DNA of 64,000 bases from a bacterium. Lineage in GTDB: Bacteria; Hinthialibacterota; Hinthialibacteria; H5-UNCL2. Position 1 is the stretch's first letter. The number at the start of each line of letters is the position of its first letter. The notes under the pieces are model-generated. The model searched no databases and had not been told where the DNA came from. It saw nothing but the letters and a program-made list of their open reading frames with translations. Shown here one piece after another: positions 54,993 to 64,000 of this stretch. Where the stretch lies: assembly GCA_015075175.1 (NCBI GenBank), contig JABTUV010000003.1, positions 138,511-202,510 on the forward strand, in the 5' to 3' direction. The translations under genes were made by a program, and so were the position numbers.

Positions 54993-55078
54993 CAGGCGGC
55001 TGCGTTGTTCAGCGGCCCCGGACAACCGAGGGCGGCGGTCGTGGCGGCGGCGGTTTTCAAGAACTCGCGGCGCTTCAT
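54993..55078 (-). pseudogene. Truncated Tat-signal protein start
   Basis: ATG at 55076-55078 begins a twin-arginine signal KRREFLKTAAATTAALG followed by ~10 residues. It then runs into the copied cus control region, where the reading loses meaning. The gene would be divergent from GH28 and is missing its body. Such Tat signals are common on oxidoreductases and sugar-related enzymes of this style of genome, but the product cannot be named. Confidence 0.65.
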
Positions 55079-55217
55079 GGCGTTACTCCCAATCAAAAGT
55101 GGTAGAACCAGTTTCCCACCCGCACGCGCTTCTGTCAATCGGGATGGGTTGCCGAAAGCAGCCGAACATGTTACAAGTGGCGGACGCGGAACGATTTTTT
55201 CCAAGGAGGTTGGGTGC

Positions 55218-56785
55218 GTGGACAGGACGTGGGCGCGCATGAGCGCGTGGATCGTGGTCATCCTGGCGGGCTGGAGTTGGGTTTTTGCGGCGGAATCGGC
55301 GAAAGGAGATCGGGCCTTGAACGTGCGTGAATGGGGAGCTACCGGCGACGGCGTGACTCTTGAAACCGGATCGTTGCAGAGGGCCATCGACGCCTGCTCG
55401 GAGCGCGGCGGCGGAAGCGTGATCCTGCCTGCCGGCGATTATCTCACCGGCACGCTCGTCTTGCGCAGCGGCGTCACGCTGGTCCTGGAGGCCGGTTGCA
55501 CCGTCTGGGGCAGCACCGATCTCGCTCACTATCCCAAGAACGTCCCGCAGTTCCGCTCCTACACCGACGAGTACACCATCCGCAGCCTCATCTACGCCGA
55601 AAGCGTGGAAGACGTGGCCATCGTGGGGCGGGGAGTGATCAACGGCAACGGGAGGAGCTTCAAGGGCGAGTACCACGTACGGCCTTATCTCATGCGCTTC
55701 GTCACCTGCCGCCGCGTCACCGTCGAGGGCATTACCCTGCGCGACTCGCCCATGTGGGTGCAACACTATCTGGCCTGCGAGGACGTGCGCATCTCCGGCG
55801 TGACGGTCAAGAGTCCCGACGCCAACTACAACAACGACGGCATCGACATCGACTCCTGCCGGCGCGTGCTGATCGAGGGCTGCAACATCCACTCGGAGGA
55901 CGACGCCATCTGCCTGAAATCGACCTCGGATCTTCCCTGCAGGGACGTGGTAGTCACCAACTGCATCCTGCAGAGCCGCTGCAACGCCTTCAAGCTGGGA
56001 ACCGAGTCGGTCGGGGGGTTCCGGAATATCGCCATCAGCAACAGCACGGTCGTCGACACGCGGCTGTCGGGCGTGGCCATCGAGACGGTGGACGGCGGGG
56101 ACCTGGAGCGGATCGTGGTCACGAACCTGGCGATGGAAAACGTCGGGTCGGCGATCTTCATCCGGCGCGGGGCGCGCCTGCGTCCCTACACGGGCATGAC
56201 GCAGAAGAAGGAGAAGCCGGGCCTTCTACGTGACGTGGTCATCAGCAACATCACCGCCCGGCGCGCCGGCGACAACAGCTGCCCCATCGCCGGCCTGCCC
56301 GGTTTCGACGTGGAGAACGTGGTCCTGTCCCATCTGATCCTGGAGTTCAACGGCGGTGGGACGGACGCCATGGTCGCGCGCGAGATTCCCGAGCAGCCGG
56401 CCAACTATCCCGAGTTCACCATGTTCGGGCGCCTGCCCGCCTATGGGTTTTACGCGCGCCACGCTCGCGGGCTGCGCATGGACAACGTGCAGTTGCGCTA
56501 TGCGGGGAGGAGATGCGCCCGGCCATCGTCCTGGACGACGTGAAGGACTCTGATCTCGCCGGCTTGTCCGCCCAGGGGCGCCCCGATCGCCCCCTCATGG
56601 TCGCGCGCGACCTCTCCGGCGCTTTTGTTCACAACTGCCGGCTGAGCGAGCCGGTGGGCGCGTTTCTCAAACTGGCCGGGGCGGACACGCGCGAGATCGT
56701 CTTGCAGGGTAATCTCCTGTCGCGCGCCGGGGAGGTCGTGCAGCGCGCCGAGGGCGTCCCCGATTCGGCGGTGAGGATCGAGTAA
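55218..56785 (+). CDS. Secreted GH28-type glycosidase (polygalacturonase-like); one frameshift
   Basis: ~522 aa from a GTG at 55218, nine bases after AAGGAGG (internal ATG 55239). Signal segment SAWIVVILAGWSWVFAA, then the pectate-lyase-3 start VREWGATGDGVTLETGSLQ and a right-handed beta-helix. Catalytic Asp trio D207 (NNDGIDID), D228 and D229 (SEDDAICLKS) keep the 21/1 spacing of polygalacturonases; the usual GHG is LGTES as in many bacterial members. After LRYAG the frame shifts; adding one G to the run at 56504-56507 restores EEMRPAIVLDD and the end at 56785. Cleavage of galacturonan or rhamnogalacturonan is inferred. Confidence 0.88.
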
Positions 56786-56864
56786 ACAGGCGCGGAGTCC
56801 GGGTTTCGGTCTGCTCTTCGGCAAACTGAAGTTCGTACTCCGCTTCGCGTTCCTGGAGACGTCC

Positions 56865-58151
56865 ATGCGCATCGCCATCATCGGAGCGGGAGCGACGGGC
56901 CTGGCGGCCGCGTTCGACCTTGCTCGCGCCGGCCATACCGCCGTCGTTTACGAGGCCTCCGGGCGCCTGGGCGGGCTGGCGGCGGGCTTTCGCGAACCGC
57001 ACTGGCAGTGGTCGGTCGAGCGCTTCTACCATCATTGGTTTCACAGCGACAAGGACATCTTGCGCCTGGCCGAAGAACTGGGCGTGCGCGACAAGGTCAT
57101 TTACAAGACGCCCATAACCGCCCTCTATCACGCCGGGCGCTTTTATCCGTTCGACAGTCCGCTTGCGGTCCTGACGTTTCCGGGCATCCCGATGGCGGAT
57201 CGCGTGCGTTTCGGCGCCGTGGGCGCCTATCTCAAGCTCACGCGCGATTGGCAGCGACTCGAGCATTACACCGCGCACGACTGGCTCGGGCGTCGGGTCG
57301 GTCCGCGCGCCTACCAGGCGCTCTGGGAGCCGATGCTGGAGGGCAAGTTCGGCCGCCACTATCAGGACGTCAACATGGCCTGGTTCTGGGCGCGCATCCA
57401 CGCGCGCACCCGGAAGCTGGGAACCTTCGAGGGCGGTTTTCAGGCCTTCATGGACGTGCTCGGAGCGGCCATCCAGCACCACCGCGGAACGCTGCACCTC
57501 GACTGCCACGTACAACGCCTGCAGCCGGAAGCGGGCAGGTGGTGCGTGGTTACGGCGCGCGGCGAAGAGACCTTCGACCTCGTCCTATCCACGACCTCCC
57601 CCGCCCTTTTTTCAGCCATGGTCCCCGACCTTTCGCCCGCCTATCTGGACCGCCTGTCGACGCTCCGCTCGCTGGGCGCTATCGCCCTCGTGGTGGCGCT
57701 CGACCGGCCCCTCGGCGACGGCGTCTACTGGTACAACCTGCCCAAGCGCGCGGGCTTTCCCTGTCTCTGCCTGGTCGAGCATACAAGTTTCATCTCGCCA
57801 GACAAGTTTGGAGGCGACCATATCGTTTATCTCGGCGACTATCTGCCTTCAGATCATACTTATATGACTATGAGCCAGGACCAGATGCTACGCGAGTACA
57901 TGCCGGCCTTGACTCTTATCAACAAGGCGTTTTCGCCGCAGTGGATCCGCAAGAGTTGGCTGTTTCGCGCGGGCTACGCGCAGCCCGTGCCCACGCGCGA
58001 CCACAGCCGCAACATTCCCGACACCGCGACCCCCTTGCGGGGCCTGTACTGGGCCAGCATGAGCCACGTCTATCCCTGGGACCGGGGAACCAACTACGCG
58101 GTGCAACTGGGCCGCAGGGTCGCGGCGCGGATGCTGGCGGAGGCGCGATAG
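56865..58151 (+). CDS. FAD-dependent amine-oxidase/protoporphyrinogen-oxidase-like oxidoreductase
   Basis: 428 aa. N-terminal dinucleotide-binding IAIIGAGATGLAAAFDLARA and EASGRLGGLA, then the family region FYHHWFHSDKDI and EPMLEGKFGRHYQDVNMAWF, and a C-terminal FAD contact LYWASMSHVYPWDRGTNYAV. Proteins of this type usually sit in polysaccharide or lipid-glycan loci with GT2 enzymes and resemble UDP-galactopyranose mutase in layout. Reaction unknown. Confidence 0.85.
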   Translation: MRIAIIGAGATGLAAAFDLARAGHTAVVYEASGRLGGLAAGFREPHWQWSVERFYHHWFHSDKDILRLAEELGVRDKVIYKTPITALYHAGRFYPFDSPLAVLTFPGIPMADRVRFGAVGAYLKLTRDWQRLEHYTAHDWLGRRVGPRAYQALWEPMLEGKFGRHYQDVNMAWFWARIHARTRKLGTFEGGFQAFMDVLGAAIQHHRGTLHLDCHVQRLQPEAGRWCVVTARGEETFDLVLSTTSPALFSAMVPDLSPAYLDRLSTLRSLGAIALVVALDRPLGDGVYWYNLPKRAGFPCLCLVEHTSFISPDKFGGDHIVYLGDYLPSDHTYMTMSQDQMLREYMPALTLINKAFSPQWIRKSWLFRAGYAQPVPTRDHSRNIPDTATPLRGLYWASMSHVYPWDRGTNYAVQLGRRVAARMLAEAR

Positions 58152-58201
58152 CGGCGCTTGATTGCGTATCACCACCTTGACAGCGGGAGGTTTTCTTAAT
58201 C

Positions 58202-61052
58202 GTGCGTCACGTAATCTTGCTGATTGCAGTTTTGACGTTGCCAGTAGCATCGGGAGGCGCCATGTTTCAGAATGTTGAGGTGTTTTACTATGACGGTGGA
58301 ACCGATTCGGACGGTCGAACGGCGTTCGCCAATGGTAACAGCACGCTTTCGACCGAGAACCGGTTGGAGATTCTGTCGACCTACGTGAAGGAGTTGCAGC
58401 GGCTGTACGGCGTCGATCCAACGCGCTCGCCGATCAGCGACGACGAGGTGAGGCAGGCGCTGGCGGGCCTGAAGCCGCGCCCGCTGCCGGCGGTGCGTCG
58501 CGAACTCGATCTCACTACGGCTCGCGCGTTCGCCGCGCCACGCGGCTATCGGAGGGCTTACGCCTGTGCGTTTGAGCCGGAGGGCGGTTGGGGGGAGGAT
58601 TGGGACGGCGCCCGAGTTGTGGAAACGGACGGCGCGCCCTTCGGGAGGAGCGCGGCGCAATTGCGGGCCGGTACGGGCGAGACGACGACCATGCGCGGTC
58701 GCGCCGGGCGGATCAGCTTGCGCGCGGACGCTTTTTATCGTGTATCGTTTGATTATCGCGTGCTTGCCAGTCCTGAACCGGCGGGCAGGCTGAATTTTTC
58801 CGTGGAGTCGCGGGCGGGGCAGGGAAGGCGCGCGGCGCGCGTGGGGCGGCGCTCTTGGCGGGAAGGCGCGGGAGTTTCCGGTCGTAAGGAGATTGAATTT
58901 CGCACCGGCCCGCGCGAGGACTACGAACTGGTTTTTTCCGCCGTGAACGGCAGCGATTGGCTGATTGACAACATCGAAATCGCCGAAGTCGTCGCAGGTT
59001 GGTCGCCGCGGGGATGGAACCAGCCCGGCTATGATGATACGCAGTGGTCCACATGTCCCGTACCACAGCGGTATCTGCATTCGCAGACGACGCTCCTGCG
59101 CATTCCGTTCACGGTCCGGGACGGGCGGCGCGTCGCGCTCTTCTCCGCCGGCATACGCGGGCCTATCACCGTCTGGATCAACGGGCGAAAGGCTCTGGAG
59201 CGCCGCAACGAACATCCCTTCGAGTTGGAAATCACTTCGTACGTCACCCTCGGCGACAATCTCCTGGCGATGGAGGTCGCTCCCGAATACCGGGGACAGG
59301 GGCCGCAGGGCCGCATGACGATGCGCGAGACGTCGCCGGTGTTTCTTTCCGACCTCTTCATCAGTACCACGACGCTGTCGGAGAAGTCGGCTCGGCTGCG
59401 CTGGCGCGCGACCGTCCATAATCCGACCGACCGGGCGTTCGAGGGCACAGTGACATTATCCGTAACTCCGTGGTTGCCCGTGGAATCGACGAAGATTGCG
59501 GGAGAGGGGCGCCTGTCGGCATCGCTTCCCGCGCGCAGCACGCGCGAACTGGAAGGTTTTCTGACGCTTCCCTCGCCGCAAGTTTGGACGCCCGACTCGC
59601 CGGCGCTGTATCTTGCGCGCGCCGTGCTCAGCGATGGCAAGACCGAGATCGACGACGTGGTTGACACTTTCGGTGTGCGCACGATCGAGCAGCGCGACGG
59701 CACACTGCTTTTAAACGGGCGTCCCATCGTGCTGCGGGGCGCGGGCGATTTTTCCGTCTTTCCTCCGCTATCCTTGGCGGATCCAACCGCGGCGGTTCCT
59801 CCAAGAGAGCTCCTCCTGCGCAACGTCCTTTTGCTCAAGCGCATGAACGCCAACCTTTTCCGCTGGTTTCCCGGCCTCGGCATGTCCGCCATTGACTATG
59901 AAAGCATGGGACATCCCTCCAACGACGAGACGCTGCCGATGCTCTGCGACCAGCTGGGCATGATGCTGCAATGGGGCGCCGGTTTCTGGGTCTGGCAGCA
60001 CGATCACGAGGACGACTGGCGCGCCTGGTTCAGCGCGGCGATCCCGCCGGCGGTAAGACTCCATCGCAACCGCCCCAGCGTGGCCATCTGGGAGGCCGGC
60101 AACGAGAACTGGCACGGCATGGGCCGGCAGGAGGGCACGCCCGTGTGGAGCGCCTGGTGGGATTTCTGCTATGAGTTGATAAAAGACCACGACGACACGC
60201 GACTCATACTTCCGTCGTCGTATGGAATCGCCAATCGCGACATCGAGCGCGCGGTGAGCGGGAAGCGGTCGCCATGCCGAAGCACTGGAGAGCGGAAGAC
60301 GTCGTGTGGGACGTGCACTCTATCCAGGCTGGTACGAGAATTGGGACTACCTCGCGCCCAGGGTTTTGAGAGGCCCCGAGGGCCGCCACTGGCTGGACGC
60401 CGTCGGCGACGACAACCCGGAGCACCGCCCGTTCTTCTTCGGCGAGTACGGCGCGGAGGCGATGCCCGTCTGGGACCTCTACACGCGCGAGGACTGGAAT
60501 CTGCGCTGGCTGCACTGGGACAATCAACCCATGGGCCGATTCGAGGCCAAGCACATCGGGCGCCCCTTGCAGTTCTCCGAGTGGGAGCTGTCGCAGGGCT
60601 ACCAGGCGCTGGCGCTGCAGTACGTGACCACGATGGGACGGATTTACAACGTCGACGGCTTCAACGTGTGCGCGCTGGCGGATACGCAGCGCATCGACGG
60701 TACCTACCACAAGGGCGTGTGCGACGTGTACCGGATTCCCAAATACGGTTACTACAGCCTGGCGATGGTCTTCCAGGACTTGTACGTGACGGCGGCGCAC
60801 GGCGACCTGGCGCTGGGGCGCTCGGACCGGCTGTATCCTGTGATATACAATTGGGGAGAGAGGACCACGGTCAAGGGTCGAATCATAGTAGAGTCGGGCG
60901 CGGGAGAGCGCCTCTTGGAGCAGCCGTTCGGTCCCGTATCCGTGCCGCCGCGCGGCTCGGTCGAGGCATGCGGTCCGCTGGAAATCAGCTTCCCCCGACC
61001 GGGCGTCTGCGTGATGCGCGCGGAAGTCGAGCGGCTTGCGGCGGGACGGTGA
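58202..61052 (+). CDS. Secreted GH2-like (clan GH-A) glycoside hydrolase; two frameshifts
   Basis: ~950 aa from a GTG at 58202 with signal RHVILLIAVLTLPVASGG. Residues ~110-265 form a jelly-roll carbohydrate-binding-like region, then sugar-binding and Ig-like domains (GWNQPGYDDTQWSTCPVP; ITVWINGRKALERRNEHPF). The TIM barrel begins at LLNGRPIVLRGAG. The acid/base Glu is E635 in WEAGNENWHG and the nucleophile is in FFFGEYGAEA (60444-60446). Between them the frame moves twice by single missing bases, near 60266 (to VAMPKHWRAEDVVWDVHS) and near 60322 (to LYPGWYENWDYLAP). Substrate unknown. Confidence 0.85.
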
Positions 61053-61057
61053 GGGCG

Positions 61058-62619
61058 TTAGTGCTCGACCCACTCCTGCCTGTGGCGGCTCCACAGGTGG
61101 CAGGCGGCAAAGAGCGCTGCGAAGAGGAGATAGCCGACCGCCATGGGCCAGAAGGCGCGCGCCGCCTCGGCGAAGAAGATGGGCAGGATTTCCCCGCTCT
61201 CGGTGATGCGATGGGCGTGAATCAGCCCGATCAGCGTTCCCGCTGCGGCCGCGAGACTCCATCCCGCGGCCAATAGGAACTTGCGCTCGATCAGAAACAC
61301 CGAGATGGCCGCCAGGATCATACTGGTGAAGATAAAGCCCTGCTCGAGCGCGATCATGCCGCGAATCGCCACCAGCCCGGTGAACGCGGACAGGCCCACT
61401 TTCGACAGGTTGCTGCCCGCGGCGGTGAGCGTGTTGGAGACGATCATCCGCCCCCACGCGGCGATGCTGGGGAAAAGCCCCACGGCGACCGCCGGCGCGT
61501 GCTCTTTGGGCGTCGCCTGAAACGCCTGCGCCGTAATGATAATGCCGATCCAGAGCACGATGGCCATGCCCGCCTCCATCGGGACGACCTGGCTGATCCA
61601 GGCGACCGTGCCCGAAAGACAGATGAGCGTGATGAAGCATCCGTTCAAAACCGAGTAGCCGGCGCGCGCGCCCAGGCCCTTCCAGCCCGGATGGCCGATG
61701 TAGATGGTGGTCGGGAAGGGACTGCCGAACAGGGCGCCCACCATGCTGCCCACGCCGTTGACGGCCAGGCTGGGCATGGTGGGATAGGAGTCGCCGGCGG
61801 CTTCGGCGCTCTCGATGTTCTGCAGCGAACCCACCACGTTGAAGAGGCCCATGGGCACGATGATGGCGAGATAGGTGAGGATGTACTCACCGGTGAGAAC
61901 GGAGAGGAGGTCGCCTCCGGCCCAGTGGGGCGGCCTGAGCGCGGGCGCCCAGACGACGTCGGGCAGCGCGGCCTGAACCGCGCCGACACTCCAGTACAGC
62001 GCCGTGCCCACAAGCAGCGCGAGAAGCCCGCCGGGAATGCCCAGCGGAAAGCGGATGCGCGCGAAGTACTGCACCAGAATCACCGCCAGCGGCAGCATGG
62101 CAATGAGGGGCCTCTCGAATATCTTCAGCGCAAAATCCATGGCAATGAAGGTGATGGCGATCCCCGCCAGGGTGGACAGGAGCGCGGCGCGCGGCGTAAC
62201 TTTGCGAATCCACTCGGCCACGAACGCCCCGCAGAACTCCAGCACCCCCGAACAAAAGCACGCCAACACCCCCACCTTCCAGGCCAGCACGTGGTCCCGC
62301 GTCTGCATGTAGACGGGCAGCATGATGAAGAGAAAGAAGGCGAACACGGACGGCGTGTTGATCCCGTAGGGCAGCGCGCACACGTCGGTCCGTCCTTCCC
62401 TCCGCATCAGTCTTCTGGCCTGCCAGGAGTAAAAGAGGTTGCCCACGATGATGGAGACGGCCGCGCCGGGCAGGATGCGCCCGAAGATCATCTCGCCCGG
62501 CATCCGATGATGCCGCAGAGGAGATGATGAGGAGCAACTGCACGAGGTTATCGACCATCAGGCCGAAAAGCCGTCCAGGTCGCGGGGACGAACCAGGGAT
62601 AGTGCGGGACGTCATTCAT
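61058..62619 (-). CDS. NCS2-family nucleobase permease (AzgA-like); 5' end frameshifted
   Basis: ~520 aa, 12-14 membrane segments. The continuous part (from 62503) starts MPGEMIFGRILPGAAVSIIV and includes RTDVCALPYGINTPSVFAFF, NVVGSLQNIESAEAAGDSYP and FPTTIYIGHPGWKGLGARAG. These match purine/xanthine permeases of the NCS2 superfamily. Homologues start earlier: MNDVPHYPWFVP (ATG at 62619), then FFGLMVDNLVQLLLIIS and LCGIIGMPGEM. These are recovered only by restoring about four single bases (62500-62585), e.g. T5 read as T4. Substrate is probably a purine; exact one unknown. Confidence 0.85.
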
Positions 62620-62930
62620 GGCATTGTCTCGACAGAAGTGGATGCTCTGATTTAACCGCAGTCCGGCGGGTCTGTCAATGCGGCCGCCCACGACGTGGAG
62701 TGCGGCTGCTTGCCGCTGCTTCCGCCCCCTCTCCTGAGGGAATAGGGGCATCAACCCCTCCCTGGGGAGTGGGTTGGGGTGCGGGGGAGCCAAGAGAGAG
62801 GCGAAGCGGCCGCCCTCGTGCCCTTTCAAGAAAAGTAGTAGCGACCGAGCCGTCCTCTCGATACGCCGGAGTACCGGCTACTCGAGGACTCGGTTTCAGC
62901 TTTCTTGCAACTACTTTTTGCGAAACGGCG
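62620..62930. other. Gene-free stretch with a long stem-loop at 62826-62920
   Basis: 62720-62790 holds CCTCTCCTGAGGG and CCCCTCCCTGGGGAGTGGG type repeats. 62831-62839 AAAAGTAGT pairs with ACTACTTTT (62910-62918); CCGAG/GTCCTC/TCGA (62845-62861) pairs with TCGAGGAC/TCGG (62882-62893); GCCGG (62865-62869) pairs with CCGGC (62874-62878). Together this is one ~95-nt branched or elongated hairpin between two minus-strand genes. No gene seen. Confidence 0.65.
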
Positions 62931-64000
62931 CTATCGGGCCAGCGCGGCGGCGATGGCATCGGGCGGCGTCCACTCAGTGGCTACCAGGTCCCCGACGCGC
63001 AGCGGCTCAGGGTCTGTACGCTCCACCTCCCACGCTTCCAGTCCGCCCGGGTAGCTGTGCCGCACTTTCAGCATCGCCGCGCGCGCCGGCGTCCCCTCGG
63101 GCGACGGGCGATGGACGACCAGCGTCGTGCCGATGGGCAGGACCATCCCGGGTCCGGTCGTGAGGCGGCCGCCTTGCGGCGACAGGCTCTCCAGGCGCGC
63201 CAGGAACGCCGGGAACTCTCGATACAGCACCACTTCGCAGCGACGGCACATGGCGGTCACGACCGCCCCGGGATCGCTGCCGGAAGGCATGGGAAAGTAG
63301 CCCTCGAACACGATGGACCCCGTCCACACGTTGACGACCGCCGTCTTGACGATCTCGCCGTAGGTCTCATCCTCCTGGCCGGCCCAGGCGAGGAAGGCGT
63401 CGTTGTGCAGAGCGGCCAGCACGTTTTCCGCGATGGAGCGGTCGAGAGCAGGTGAGTCGGAGACGGGCGGCAGCGGCTGCACGATTCCCAGTTGAAAGGG
63501 ATGGCGGGCGAAATGCGCCCACACCTCGGCATTGAATGCCGCGGACATGGCCGATACCTCGGGGGAGACGTCCGCGCGGGTCGCCAGATCGCAGGGGGAG
63601 AAGACCAGGCGCAGCCGCGGCTGGATGGGCGCCGGCGCCGCCGGCCACGCCGGCAGACTCGCCAGCAGTCGCGTTCCGGCCGTGGACTCGAAGACCAACT
63701 CCGCCCCTCGGCGCAGCGCCGCCGTAGCGACGCTCAGGTAGGCCAGAGCGTCGCCGGACGACAGCTCCATCGCCGCAAGCTCCTCGCCACCGTCCGCCGC
63801 TCGCACGAGCAACCTTCCCGCTTCGTGCCTCGGATTGGAGACGACGAACGCCGCCTCGCTATCAAAGGCCAGCGACGGCGCAAGGATGTCGTCACGATTG
63901 AGCCATTCCATCTCGCCCGTCGTGCTCATGGGCCAGGCGGGATCAGGGCGCCAGAGCGCAGGTACCAGCCGATCATGCACCACGCCCAGGCGGCGGCGGA
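62931..64000 (-). CDS. Uncharacterised protein, possibly truncated by the window edge
   Basis: At least 350 aa. The frame is open to the right edge; a GTG at 63983 is a possible start but coding may begin outside. No signal peptide or membrane segment. Visible motifs: ELSSGDALAYLSVATAALRR, a two-cysteine CRRC near residue 243, and several Trp/Pro-rich loops. I do not recognise a family. Codon use resembles that of neighbours. Confidence 0.7.
   Translation of the reverse strand, partial: RRRLGVVHDRLVPALWRPDPAWPMSTTGEMEWLNRDDILAPSLAFDSEAAFVVSNPRHEAGRLLVRAADGGEELAAMELSSGDALAYLSVATAALRRGAELVFESTAGTRLLASLPAWPAAPAPIQPRLRLVFSPCDLATRADVSPEVSAMSAAFNAEVWAHFARHPFQLGIVQPLPPVSDSPALDRSIAENVLAALHNDAFLAWAGQEDETYGEIVKTAVVNVWTGSIVFEGYFPMPSGSDPGAVVTAMCRRCEVVLYREFPAFLARLESLSPQGGRLTTGPGMVLPIGTTLVVHRPSPEGTPARAAMLKVRHSYPGGLEAWEVERTDPEPLRVGDLVATEWTPPDAIAAALAR

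Overview
The window is a GC-rich (about 60-65% by eye) chromosomal contig from a Gram-negative-type bacterium. It carries TolC-family outer-membrane factors, lipoprotein and Tat signal peptides, UDP-sugar surface-glycan genes and sigma54 promoters. No rRNA or single decisive marker is present, so I cannot place it. The rsmB-PASTA-rpe cluster, the long (type 2) PyrF, the NPCBM-tailed glycosyltransferase and the Tat/GH28/GH2 cluster suggest an uncultured lineage of the Desulfobacterota/Myxococcota or Planctomycetes/Hydrogenedentes/Sumerlaeota sort. No phage, IS element, integrase or CRISPR array is visible.

Layout. 1-13.8 kb is mostly housekeeping: mazG end, an NPCBM-tailed membrane glycosyltransferase, pyrF, an Fe-S photolyase, the rsmB-PASTA-rpe operon (badly frameshifted), a DegP protease, nadE, rpsU with a sigma70-family factor, and apt. 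14-18.5 kb holds tRNA-Arg(CCT), a small secreted Cys protein, nfeD-floA, an SH3-like protein and tmk. 18.5-25.8 kb is a surface-polysaccharide locus: fused oxidoreductase/acyltransferase, DegT-type aminotransferase, GT2, a flippase-like/GT4 fusion and a bacterial relative of plant reversibly glycosylated polypeptides. 25.9-38.6 kb is a Cus-type (Cu/Ag) HME-RND efflux operon on the minus strand (cusB, cusA, dinB-like, two tolC genes), divergent from an NtrC-type response regulator and histidine kinase, followed by a secreted double TRASH/YHS metal-binding protein. 38.9-47.7 kb has an RNA methyltransferase, two glycosyltransferase genes (one a very large membrane GT with a propeller-like tail), an SNF-family transporter with small subunit, and a thioredoxin-like protein. 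47.9-54.2 kb is a second, Czc-type (divalent metal) RND operon. 55-62.6 kb is carbohydrate-related (GH28, FAD oxidoreductase, GH2-like hydrolase, NCS2 permease).

How parts work together. Consensus sigma54 promoters (TGGCAC-N5-TTGC) lie before cusB (minus strand) and before the TRASH/YHS gene (plus strand). They flank the NtrC-type regulator and its kinase, so I infer one metal-responsive circuit controlling both the pump and a periplasmic metal-binding protein. A roughly 575-bp copy of the cus control region, full of small deletions, sits upstream of the czc operon. It is either a duplicated control region or an assembly artefact.

Two window-wide patterns matter to any user. First, several dispersed repeat families sit at gene ends, where some supply stop codons, and three copies of one family are translated in frame inside proteins. 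Second, nearly all broken genes are broken by single-base deletions, mostly in homopolymers (pyrF, rpe, PASTA, wlb-like fusion, cusA, GH28, GH2, NCS2). This points to uncorrected long-read errors rather than true pseudogenes.
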